A stretch of DNA of 10,321 nucleotides from Akkermansiaceae bacterium (GTDB lineage Bacteria; Verrucomicrobiota; Verrucomicrobiia; Verrucomicrobiales; Akkermansiaceae): positions 1-10,321 of the forward strand of contig JALZVA010000194.1 of NCBI GenBank assembly GCA_023301335.1, written 5' to 3'. Both the position numbers and the translations under genes were made by a program. The notes beneath the pieces are model-generated. The model was not told the DNA's origin and made no database searches. It saw only the letters and a program-made list of their open reading frames with translations. Of the stretch, positions 1-6,913 are shown piece after piece; position 1 is the stretch's first letter, and the number at the start of each line of letters is the position of its first letter.

Positions 1-1035
1 GCATTTATAAATGTTGATGGAGCCTCTTCGGATACGAGAAATATTTTCAATACCTTTGCGTCATTAGGTAATGCAGCAGCAATTGCTCAGCTTCGTGAGC
101 TGTCGCCAGAAGTATATGGATCGGTGATCGATTACGGAGTGCAGACGCATCTCAGCTATTTAGATGCAGGGTTAAATACGCATAATGTTCTTAGAACTGG
201 TAAAATGCGTGTGTTTGCTGGTCTTAACGGCTTTGATACAGATTCTGATAGTTCAAGAGATGATGCAGATTTTAATATTCAAAATACTGGGGGATACCTT
301 GGGGTGGCGAGACAGATTAATAAAAAACTTAGAGTTGGTGTTTTAGGGGCTGCAGAAACGGGAGAAATTTCGGGACGTCGCTTGGATCTTGACGCAGATG
401 GACAACTCGTTGCCTTATTTATTGAAAGAGAATATCATAGTCCTATTGACGGGACTATAGGTTGGGGAAGGCTAAGAGGTAGTGTGAGCTACTCGGACCA
501 TTCCTTTGACGGATCAAGAAGGGCTCTAGGAGAGGTGAATTCAGTGGATGATATTGATTCAAGCGTGTTCCAAATTGGAGTGGACTACAAAGCTGAACTT
601 TTTGGCAATAAACATTATAAAGTCTCTCCATTTGTAGGACTGCGTTATGTTGCTGCAGAAGCTGACGGATTTACGGAGAGAGGCTCTGTAAATAATCTAT
701 CTGTAGATGACTTTGATAGAGATTCGGTCTTTTTAGAGTACGGTCTCGATGGACGCTGGATGCCAAATGCAAGTAATTGGGGCTTCACTGGATCTGTAAA
801 AGCTCAGCATACGTTCCTGGACGATGAGACAGAAGTAAGTGCTACGTTCCCTGGAGCCGCATCTTCATTCACAGTTGACTCCCCAGGCTTGACCTCATTT
901 AAGATTGAGGCCAGAGCTGGTATGTTCTTTGAGATAGGGAACTCTCAGGTGATTAACTTTTCAGCCTTCACTAATTTAGGAGATGATTACGATTCTTCAG
1001 CGGGTGGAAATATTCACTATGAAATAGAGTGGTAA
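1..1035 (+). CDS. Autotransporter beta-domain protein, C-terminal part (5' end outside window)
   Basis: The reading frame is open from base 1, so this is the last 344 residues of a longer protein; the GTG at 124 is an internal codon, not a start. Residues 28-37 read AQLRELSPEV, resembling the LSPE-type segment that commonly precedes the translocator barrel of classical (type V) autotransporters. After it comes a long series of alternating polar and hydrophobic stretches with frequent Gly, Asp and aromatic residues, as expected for amphipathic barrel strands. The protein ends in IHYEIEW, and a terminal aromatic residue is the usual C-terminal signal for Bam-dependent insertion of outer-membrane barrels. 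The passenger domain, and so the function of the exported part, lies to the left of the window. It is monocistronic at its 3' end, since a strong terminator follows within 30 bp. Recognition is by motif and composition; a non-autotransporter barrel is the main alternative. Confidence 0.8.
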   Translation, partial: AFINVDGASSDTRNIFNTFASLGNAAAIAQLRELSPEVYGSVIDYGVQTHLSYLDAGLNTHNVLRTGKMRVFAGLNGFDTDSDSSRDDADFNIQNTGGYLGVARQINKKLRVGVLGAAETGEISGRRLDLDADGQLVALFIEREYHSPIDGTIGWGRLRGSVSYSDHSFDGSRRALGEVNSVDDIDSSVFQIGVDYKAELFGNKHYKVSPFVGLRYVAAEADGFTERGSVNNLSVDDFDRDSVFLEYGLDGRWMPNASNWGFTGSVKAQHTFLDDETEVSATFPGAASSFTVDSPGLTSFKIEARAGMFFEIGNSQVINFSAFTNLGDDYDSSAGGNIHYEIEW

Positions 1036-1058
1036 AATAAGAGTAGTTGTAATTTTAA

Positions 1059-1100
1059 GCCCAGTCTTGATTATCTTAAGGCTGGGCCTTTTTTGTTTTT
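1059..1100 (+). terminator. Rho-independent terminator after the autotransporter gene
   Basis: Bases 1059-1070 pair with 1076-1087 in a 12-bp stem (outer GCCCAG with CTGGGC, two G-T wobbles further in) around a 5-base loop. A T-rich tail (CTTTTTTGTTTTT) follows directly. It separates the autotransporter gene from the next gene, which must therefore have its own promoter in the roughly 50 bp before its start. Confidence 0.9.
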
Positions 1101-1136
1101 ACGTTCTAGTGCTTTACTATCAATTTTACAAAAGTT

Positions 1137-1140
1137 AGGA
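1137..1140 (+). promoter_or_regulatory. Shine-Dalgarno site of the 1148 gene
   Basis: AGGA lies 7 bases before the ATG at 1148. It is the only well-placed Shine-Dalgarno match among the plus-strand starts in this window, and it supports the ATG at 1148 as the true start. Confidence 0.6.
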
Positions 1141-1147
1141 TAAAATT

Positions 1148-1864
1148 ATGAAGTTATTCTTGGTTGTTTACTCTCTATTCTTTGGCTTTAATCTGTGTTT
1201 TTCACAATCTCAGAGTCCTGAGGTGGAGAGGGAGCGTTTAAAAAGAAAAATAGCCCAACTTACCAAGCAGAATATAAATTTGAATGCCGCTCTCACTACG
1301 GCAAAGGAGAATGAAGAAGAATTAAGAGGAGATGTGAAGGTGCTTACCGAGCGCCTTTCCGCTTATGGCTTGTATGGAGGAAGTAAGGATGAGCGCTTAC
1401 TTCAGGCTGTTTCAGATAGCCGGATTATGAATAAACAGCTCTCCTCACTACGCTTAGTTTCAGATGAACTAGCTGTAGCAGTAAGAAAATTTGTCGAGGT
1501 CGCGCAAGTTAATGACCCGAATAAGAGAAAAGAGATTGAGGTCGCCTTAAGGAAATTTAATGAGGAAGCTTCAGGTTTAAAAGTTAGGGCGAATAGGCAG
1601 GATAGCTTTGGTTCTGTGCAGTCAGCAAAAGTGATCAGTATCGACGTAAATTCTGGAATGCTAGTGATCAACGTGGGGAAGAATCAGAGTGCCAGATTAG
1701 GAGCGCAATTTAAGTTACTACGTGGGGATAGGGAACTTGGCCATGGAAGAGTCGTAGAAGTGCGTGATAACGTAGCTGGAGTCTTGATCGTTTCTAAGAT
1801 TCATCCAGACATCGTGTTTAAGATTGGGGATTCAGCTCAGATTATTCTCGATAGAAGAGGTTAA
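1148..1864 (+). CDS. Exported coiled-coil protein with C-terminal beta-rich domain, unknown function
   Basis: Residues 1-20 form a signal peptide: a Lys at position 2, then a hydrophobic core LFLVVYSLFFGF and a likely cut near FS-QS. The Cys at 17 is not in a proper lipobox, so I favour a soluble periplasmic protein. Residues about 24-72 are Lys/Glu-rich with heptad-like spacing and probably form a coiled coil; residues 82-147 are also helical. Residues about 158-235 form a compact beta-rich module (AKVISIDVNSGMLVINVGKN, then GAQFKLLRGDRELGHGRVVE). The pattern of a strand ending in 'NVGKNQSARLGAQF' followed by 'LRGDRELG' resembles the small C-terminal domain of FlgT-like proteins, seen in many envelope proteins of unknown role; this is a resemblance, not an identification. 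The gene stands alone behind a terminator. The specific function is not recognised. Confidence 0.75.
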   Translation: MKLFLVVYSLFFGFNLCFSQSQSPEVERERLKRKIAQLTKQNINLNAALTTAKENEEELRGDVKVLTERLSAYGLYGGSKDERLLQAVSDSRIMNKQLSSLRLVSDELAVAVRKFVEVAQVNDPNKRKEIEVALRKFNEEASGLKVRANRQDSFGSVQSAKVISIDVNSGMLVINVGKNQSARLGAQFKLLRGDRELGHGRVVEVRDNVAGVLIVSKIHPDIVFKIGDSAQIILDRRG

Positions 1865-1875
1865 ATTCTATCGGG
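1847..1875 (+). other. Inverted repeat spanning the stop codon of the 1148 gene
   Basis: CGATAGAA (1849-1856) and TTCTATCG (1866-1873) are perfect reverse complements around a 9-base loop that contains the TAA stop. One wobble and one C-G pair extend the stem to 10 bp. No T-run follows, so it is not a standard intrinsic terminator. It could stabilise the 3' end of the mRNA or be incidental. Confidence 0.4.
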
Positions 1876-1970
1876 CATACAGGGGCTGAAAATAGAGAGA
1901 GTGGAAAACAGATAAAATTGTTAGATTTTCACCCTTGCTCCCTGTCACGTATTGATAGTAACGTCTCATA

Positions 1971-2852
1971 ATGGCAGTACCACAAAACACGATAGCTCTG
2001 ATCTTTGACTATGATCAGACCTTAAGTCCACGCTACATGCAGGATGATGTGTTATTTCCTGAGTTCGGGATTGATCCAGGCTCTTTTTGGGGGAAATGTA
2101 ATGAGTTGGTGAAAACTCAGCAGTGGGATGGAGAGCTGGCATATTTAAAATGTTTGCTGGACTATCTTAGTATGGATAATGTCTCCAATCAGCGATTAGA
2201 AGAGCTAGGAGCAGATCTCCAATTTTTTCCAGGCGTGGAGGAAATGCTAGATGAGATCCCTAAACTATGCTTAACGCCCCAACATGAAGCAGCTGGAATT
2301 ACGATAGAATACTATATCATTTCCTCAGGGTTGAAAGCTTTGTTGGATGGCAGTAAACTGAAACCTCTTGTGAAACAGATATTTGGCTGTGAATTCGGGG
2401 AAGATGAATCTGGGAAAATCAGTTTCCCAAAACGTGCAATATCACACACCACTAAAACTCAATTTTTGTTTAGAATTAGCAAAGGAATGATCAGTTATGA
2501 TGAGGATGTGAATGATCACATGCCGCATGAAATTAGACCCATCCCTTTTGAAAATATGCTTTACGTAGGAGACGGCCCCACGGATGTGCCTTGTTTTACC
2601 GTGATGAAAAAATTTAATGGTCATGCACTGGCCGTCTATAATCCTGAAGACCAGAGCCGCAAAAGCTTCGATAAATGCTATACTTTAGCGGATACGAATC
2701 GCGTGAAGCATATTGCCCCAGCTGATTATCGAGCAGGGAGTCATTTACGTTTGATTTTAGAAAAATTGGTGTCTAGCATGGCCGAGAGAATCCTTAAGCA
2801 GCGAGTCGATGAGGTTACTGGCAATACAGTTGCAGCCCCTAGCTTTGAGTAA
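1971..2852 (+). CDS. HAD-superfamily phosphatase (phosphoserine phosphatase-like)
   Basis: This is a 293-residue cytoplasmic hydrolase of the haloacid dehalogenase superfamily, which transfers phosphate through an aspartyl-phosphate intermediate. Motif I is FDYDQT at residues 12-17 (nucleophile D13, acid/base D15). Motif II is the Ser of YIISSG (S118/S119). Motif IV is GDGPTD at 200-205, with D201 and D205 as Mg2+ ligands. The motif III Lys is probably one of K162 or K171. The segment between motifs I and II (residues about 20-110) is a helical cap, as in C1-cap enzymes. The C-terminal tail after about 255 is helical. No signal peptide is present. The substrate cannot be read from sequence. 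The gene ends 18 bp before mpl in the same direction, so co-transcription is likely and a role linked to cell-wall recycling is possible but unproven. There is no recognisable Shine-Dalgarno before the ATG. Confidence 0.85.
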   Translation: MAVPQNTIALIFDYDQTLSPRYMQDDVLFPEFGIDPGSFWGKCNELVKTQQWDGELAYLKCLLDYLSMDNVSNQRLEELGADLQFFPGVEEMLDEIPKLCLTPQHEAAGITIEYYIISSGLKALLDGSKLKPLVKQIFGCEFGEDESGKISFPKRAISHTTKTQFLFRISKGMISYDEDVNDHMPHEIRPIPFENMLYVGDGPTDVPCFTVMKKFNGHALAVYNPEDQSRKSFDKCYTLADTNRVKHIAPADYRAGSHLRLILEKLVSSMAERILKQRVDEVTGNTVAAPSFE

Positions 2853-2870
2853 AACGTATTTAAAATCATT

Positions 2871-4280
2871 TTGAAAAATCAAACGAAGAAATTTCATTTC
2901 ATTGGCGTCTGTGGCACAGCAATGGGTTCGGTAGCAGCAGCAATGAAAGCTAAAGGCTATATCGTTACAGGGTCAGATGAAAATGTGTATCCTCCCATGT
3001 CCACTTTTTTGGAAGAACAAGGTGTCATTATTCAGAAAGGGTTTAAGCGAGAGCATGTCCCTAAGGATGCTGATACAGTGATCATTGGCAATGCCATCAG
3101 TAGAGGAAATGAGGAAGCGGAAGTCACGCTGGAGAATAGATCTCTCTATCAATCACTCCCTGAGGTGCTAAAAGAGCACTTTTTAAGAGGAAAAAGAAAT
3201 TATGTAGTCTCAGGAACACACGGGAAGACGACGACGACCTCGATCCTTTCGTGGTTATTCGAACATGCAGGGCAAAACCCTAGTTACATGATCGGAGGGA
3301 TCCCTGAAAATTTTGGAGAAGGCGCACGGTTTACGGATTCTGATTTTGTAGTGCTCGAAGGGGATGAGTACGATACGTCCTTTTTTGATAAACGCTCCAA
3401 ATTTCTGCACTACCTTCCTGAAGTCGCGATTGTGAACAATATTGAGTTCGATCATGCCGATATTTACGACTCAATTGATGAGATTAAGTTAACCTTTTCA
3501 CGCCTCCTTCGGATTGTTCCGAGAAATGGAATGGCGTATGTGAATGCAGATGATGCCAACTGCATGGAGGTGGCGAAGAAAGCTCCGTCGCCATGGACAT
3601 CGGTAGGGCTTTCTGAAGACTCGGGCATTCAAATTCAAAATATTGAGTATTTAGAAAGCGGTAGTTCTTTCGACCTTTCGGGAGAGAGATACTTCATCCC
3701 TATGTCTGGTGAGTTTAATGTGCGTAATGCTGCAATGGCGGTATGCGCAGCTCTATTTGCTGGCCTGAGTGTGAAGCAGGTGAGAGATGGATTAGCTTCC
3801 TTTGCAGGTATTGCCAGAAGACAAGAGCTACGGGGAGAAGTAAATGGGGTAAAAGTGATTGATGATTTCGCGCATCATCCGACAGCGATAGCTCTAGCGG
3901 TGAAGGCTCTGCGTCAACAGTACAACCCTAAGCGACTATGGATTATTTTTGAACCGCGTTCTAATACAACGCGTCGTAGTATTTTTCAGGAAGAATTAGC
4001 CTCTGCTTTGTGCGGAGCTGACATCTCGGTCGTATCCGGGGTGCCAGATCCTGAAAAAGTAGAAAAAGCCGATCGACTAGACCCGCAAAAGCTTATTAAC
4101 GATATCCAGAGCTCTGGGAATAAAGGCTATTATAGAGAGACTGTGGAGGAAATAGTTTCGCTTGTGAGTGCAGAAGCGCAGGAGGGAGATGTGGTTGGTG
4201 TCTTAAGCAATGGTGGGTTTGGGGGGATTCATGATAAATTATTACTCTCCTTAGAAGCTAAATCTGTGGTGGGTGTTTGA
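2871..4280 (+). CDS. mpl: UDP-N-acetylmuramate:L-alanyl-gamma-D-glutamyl-meso-diaminopimelate ligase
   Basis: Mpl (EC 6.3.2.45) joins recovered L-Ala-gamma-D-Glu-meso-DAP tripeptide to UDP-MurNAc using ATP, returning wall peptide to peptidoglycan synthesis in the cytoplasm. Mur-ligase architecture is complete over 469 residues. The N-terminal Rossmann domain has HFIGVCGTAMG at 9-19 and TGSDENVYPPMS at 33-44, the latter typical of Mpl. The ATP P-loop GTHGKTTTTS is at 115-124, the central-domain metal/ATP residues are around LEGDEYD 162-168, and NNIEFDHADIYD is at 189-200. GEFNVRNA is at 280-287, followed by the C-terminal domain with DDFAHHPTAI (331-340), EPRSNTTRR (361-369) and SNGGFGGIHDKL (446-457). 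The start is TTG at 2871: the preceding in-frame stop is that of the HAD gene at 2850-2852, no ATG or GTG lies between, and the TTG puts the FIGVCGT segment at the family's normal distance from the N-terminus. Length matches the family (roughly 450-470). Confidence 0.95.
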   Translation: MKNQTKKFHFIGVCGTAMGSVAAAMKAKGYIVTGSDENVYPPMSTFLEEQGVIIQKGFKREHVPKDADTVIIGNAISRGNEEAEVTLENRSLYQSLPEVLKEHFLRGKRNYVVSGTHGKTTTTSILSWLFEHAGQNPSYMIGGIPENFGEGARFTDSDFVVLEGDEYDTSFFDKRSKFLHYLPEVAIVNNIEFDHADIYDSIDEIKLTFSRLLRIVPRNGMAYVNADDANCMEVAKKAPSPWTSVGLSEDSGIQIQNIEYLESGSSFDLSGERYFIPMSGEFNVRNAAMAVCAALFAGLSVKQVRDGLASFAGIARRQELRGEVNGVKVIDDFAHHPTAIALAVKALRQQYNPKRLWIIFEPRSNTTRRSIFQEELASALCGADISVVSGVPDPEKVEKADRLDPQKLINDIQSSGNKGYYRETVEEIVSLVSAEAQEGDVVGVLSNGGFGGIHDKLLLSLEAKSVVGV

Positions 4281-4395
4281 TTTAAACTAAAATTATAGAT
4301 CAATTTTTCTAAGAAAGTACTCTCATAATCGTTTTAATATGTGTAAACACAGGGAAAGAGTCTCTGTTCTAAAAAACTACTACCTACTATAAATT

Positions 4396-5493
4396 ATGTC
4401 CTTCCATGTCACTAATGCAGAAGCAGAAGCCCAGTTAAGGGCTCAGCGCCGTAACTCCTCAATCGCCAGTGTAGTTATAGGGCTTCTACTGATGACTTTA
4501 GTCTGCCTCGTATTCTATCTTCTCAAAAATTATATTTTTGAGGAAAAGGTAGAGCCAATTGTTGCTTTTGCTTCAGATGAAGTTGAAGAAGTAACGATAA
4601 ATAAAGTGAAGGTGAAAGCCGATGTGCAGAAAAAACCTTCAGCGCCTTCTTCCTCAGCTGTGAAAGTACTTGCAGCTCAGACAACTTCAACTGTAGCCAT
4701 TCCTAGTCCTGATGTAGCAGTTGATTCACTTTCTGTAGACTTTGGTGAAGTAGAGGGTTTCGGGGATAGTTTTGGTGACGGATTTGCATTTGGGAGCGGA
4801 GGGAATGGAGAGTTCAACTTCTTAGGCTCAAGTGGGAGTGCAAATGATGTGGTATTTGTGATTGATTGGTCTGCTTCAATGACTCAGAAAAAAGGGAGAA
4901 TGAAGCTACTCCAAGATGAAATGAGAAAATTATTTTCTAATATTCCAAATGGATCAAGGATGCAGGTCGTCATGTTCTGTGGCCCATTTTGGCTTGCCTC
5001 GGATGAGAATAAGACGATTGGGAACATTGAGAAATTTCGCAGCTCTATTTTCACAACCAAAGATACAAAAACAGGGGAAGTGTATAAGTTTAAAGGTAGT
5101 AGCCCTATTGAAGTGAAGAAAAAAAGAGTCGGAAAGTGGGTAGCTATGTCAGATGATTATAGGCAAACACTTATGGATTTTGTGGATAAAGGAGAACTTG
5201 GCTTTGGGACAGAGTGGGGAAAACCTCTACGTTTTGCCCTGGAAATGAAGCCCGCTCCTAAGACCGTTATTTTCTTAACAGATGGAGCTACCGGTGGTAA
5301 TGCTAAGAAAATAGTAGCAAGCACTGCCAAGCTTGCTAATGAAATAGGCACTGTCATCAAGACCGTTGCAATGATGGAGCCAAAAGCGGAGGCTGAAATG
5401 CGTGCTTTAGCTGAAAAAACAGGAGGCTCCTTTACCCTCGTAAGAGGACTTTCTGAGAAAGATCGAGAAGTCACTGATTACAGTAAAAAATAA
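4396..5493 (+). CDS. Membrane-anchored vWA (MIDAS) domain protein with TonB-like linker
   Basis: The protein has a short cytoplasmic N-terminus with Arg residues (RAQRR, 15-19), then one transmembrane helix at about 23-45, giving a periplasmic C-terminal part. Residues about 50-150 form a low-complexity linker: Val/Lys- and Pro/Ser-rich, then Gly/Phe/Asp-rich (GFGDSFGDGFAFGSGG, 121-136). The anchor plus this linker resembles the N-terminal region of TonB-like proteins. Residues 151-350 are a von Willebrand factor A domain with a complete metal-ion-dependent adhesion site: DWSAS at 157-161, Thr272 in GTEW, and Asp296 in LTDG. An unusually long charged insert (about 203-260) lies between the first two MIDAS elements. 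vWA domains bind protein partners through the metal, so a periplasmic scaffold or assembly role is plausible; no ligand can be named. It is a single-gene unit, with a 115-bp gap before it and a strong terminator after it. The ATG has no Shine-Dalgarno. Confidence 0.85.
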   Translation: MSFHVTNAEAEAQLRAQRRNSSIASVVIGLLLMTLVCLVFYLLKNYIFEEKVEPIVAFASDEVEEVTINKVKVKADVQKKPSAPSSSAVKVLAAQTTSTVAIPSPDVAVDSLSVDFGEVEGFGDSFGDGFAFGSGGNGEFNFLGSSGSANDVVFVIDWSASMTQKKGRMKLLQDEMRKLFSNIPNGSRMQVVMFCGPFWLASDENKTIGNIEKFRSSIFTTKDTKTGEVYKFKGSSPIEVKKKRVGKWVAMSDDYRQTLMDFVDKGELGFGTEWGKPLRFALEMKPAPKTVIFLTDGATGGNAKKIVASTAKLANEIGTVIKTVAMMEPKAEAEMRALAEKTGGSFTLVRGLSEKDREVTDYSKK

Positions 5494-5507
5494 GCACTTT
5501 AATACTG

Positions 5508-5545
5508 AAAATGAGCAAGCCTATCCGGGTTTGCTCATTTTTTTT
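5508..5545 (+). terminator. Rho-independent terminator after the vWA gene
   Basis: Bases 5508-5521 (AAAATGAGCAAGCC) pair with 5528-5541 (GGTTTGCTCATTTT) in a 14-bp stem with a single G-T wobble and a 6-base loop. The stem is followed by a run of T to 5545. It starts 15 bases after the stop codon and isolates the vWA gene from the downstream OmpA-like gene. Confidence 0.93.
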
Positions 5546-5687
5546 ACCCAGACAATTCATTCCTGAGGATGAGAGCAGATAGAAGGCCTATTTCTAATAC
5601 AGGGGAGAGGTGAATTTACAGTGGAAATGAACAAGTTTCTTGCCGAGCTTCTGAATTCTGGTAGATACACCTACAGTTTAAAACATT

Positions 5688-6845
5688 ATGTCAGATTCAA
5701 AGCCTAATTCAAGCAGCCAAGCTATACAAACCGTTCTTGTTGTATTGGTTTCAGTTCTCTTAACTGCACTCTTAGTCCTCCTTTTTGGTAAGAAAATTAA
5801 CCAAGGTTCTTCAGCTAACCTGCAAGAAAATTCTTCTTATGAAGCAGCGGGAATAGAATCTGTCTCAGAGCTTGCCGCAAAGATTAGCAAAGACTCAGAG
5901 GTATTAGAAGAAAAGGTAGCTGGACTAGACCGCGCGTTAAAAACAGCGATTGATGAAAAGGAAAATGCTTTCCGTGCACGTGACGGGTACACAGACCAAG
6001 TTTTTAATTATAAACAGCAGATTGACGAATTAGGAACTCAGCTAGCTTCAGCGAAGTCTTTAATGGCTGAAAACCAATTGCTCGTAGATCAGCTCAACAA
6101 TGAAAAGCTCAATAACGAAGCGCTACAAAAGCAGGTCACCCAACACCTTCTCACCATCCAAGAACTTAGAGATTCTGACGATAGCCTCCAGCTGATTGAA
6201 AAAAATAACCAACTCCAAGCAGAACTTGACCGTTATAAAAAGGAACTGAGCACTGTGGAAGCAAGAATCAATGAACTTGAACGTGACAGAGAAGAGCTTC
6301 AACTGGCAACGGCACAAGCGATCGCTTACAAGCAAGAGAATGAGAAATTACGTAAGCAATTAGCGGATCTCAATTATAAGTATAATCGCGACAGCCTCTT
6401 CGTGAAAGAGGCAACCTCGATTGACCCTAGAGTCACAGCCCTCTACAACTCACTAGTCGCATTAAAAGGGCAGTCTGGAGATGAGCTAGGTGAGGCCTAC
6501 ACAGCCTTACAAAGCCGCTTGAATGTTAGAAAACTTCGTCATGTGAAATTTGCTGAAGGCTCAGCTTTTGTGTCTGACCTAGAAGGCGGCCTTATAGGTC
6601 AGGATGTAGCCACTGCTGCGGAAGATTCATTTCTACTTGTCGTAGGATACGCATCCACCACAGGTTCCGCTGACGCAAATTACCAACTCTCGGCTAAGAG
6701 AGCCACAGCTGTAGCTTCAGCCGTGTATGGTAAAAAAGCTGCTGAACAGGACGTAAAAGCAGTATTTCTTGGCCAGACAAGCCGCTTCTCTCCAGAGCTA
6801 GCAGCTGAGAACCAAGTCTGTGAAATCTGGGAAATTATTAAGTAA
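5688..6845 (+). CDS. Membrane-anchored coiled-coil protein with degenerate OmpA-like C-terminal domain
   Basis: Residues 1-14 are cytoplasmic, followed by a hydrophobic helix at about 15-33 (VLVVLVSVLLTALLVLLFG) and a Lys-rich KK flank, so this is a single-pass protein with its bulk probably periplasmic. Residues about 58-230 are Glu/Lys/Gln/Leu-rich with heptad character and form a long coiled coil. Residues about 285-382 match the OmpA/MotB/Pal fold: KFAEGSAF strand, LLVVGYASTTGS (317-326) and NYQLSAKRATAV (331-342). The Asp that contacts diaminopimelate in OmpA (GYTD) is replaced by Ser323. The Arg of the LSxxRA motif is kept (R338), and the usual C-terminal NRR-V-E segment reads NQVCEI. 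Peptidoglycan binding may therefore be weak or lost. It follows a terminator, so it should have its own promoter in 5546-5687, where I see no convincing sigma-70 pair. It converges on rarA. Exact role unknown. Confidence 0.75.
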   Translation: MSDSKPNSSSQAIQTVLVVLVSVLLTALLVLLFGKKINQGSSANLQENSSYEAAGIESVSELAAKISKDSEVLEEKVAGLDRALKTAIDEKENAFRARDGYTDQVFNYKQQIDELGTQLASAKSLMAENQLLVDQLNNEKLNNEALQKQVTQHLLTIQELRDSDDSLQLIEKNNQLQAELDRYKKELSTVEARINELERDREELQLATAQAIAYKQENEKLRKQLADLNYKYNRDSLFVKEATSIDPRVTALYNSLVALKGQSGDELGEAYTALQSRLNVRKLRHVKFAEGSAFVSDLEGGLIGQDVATAAEDSFLLVVGYASTTGSADANYQLSAKRATAVASAVYGKKAAEQDVKAVFLGQTSRFSPELAAENQVCEIWEIIK

Positions 6846-6863
6846 TTGCCGAAAGTAGGCAGC

Positions 6864-6913
6864 TCGAAATAAGGAAAGGCTTCAGACAGGTTGAGTAATG
6901 TGTCACTGAAGCC
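6864..6913 (-). terminator. Rho-independent terminator of rarA
   Basis: GGCTTCAG (6878-6885) and CTGAAGCC (6906-6913) are perfect complements. A second pairing of GACA (6885-6888) with TGTC (6901-6904) can lengthen the stem with a small bulge. On the minus strand the hairpin starts at the base after the rarA stop and is followed by TTTCCTTATTT. The plus-strand gene converges from the left, and its transcript would also form this hairpin but lacks a T-run after it. Confidence 0.7.

Noticed and set aside
124..126. GTG at 124 as the start of the first gene
   Set aside because: The frame is open to base 1 and the residues before it (LRELSPEVYGS) belong to the typical segment ahead of an autotransporter barrel, so the gene is 5'-truncated by the window.
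1093..1120. TTGTTT / TACTAT pair as a sigma-70 promoter for the 1148 gene
   Set aside because: Spacing is 16 bases, but the -35 matches only three of six positions and lies in the terminator T-tract, so the evidence is too weak.
4276..4310. Possible terminator after mpl (TTGAT ... ATCAA followed by T-run)
   Set aside because: Only a 5-bp A/T-rich stem with a long loop; not a convincing intrinsic terminator.
5157..5474. Minus-strand open frame inside the vWA gene
   Set aside because: It lies wholly within a well-supported gene with intact MIDAS motifs, and its own translation shows no recognisable domain; it is a shadow frame.
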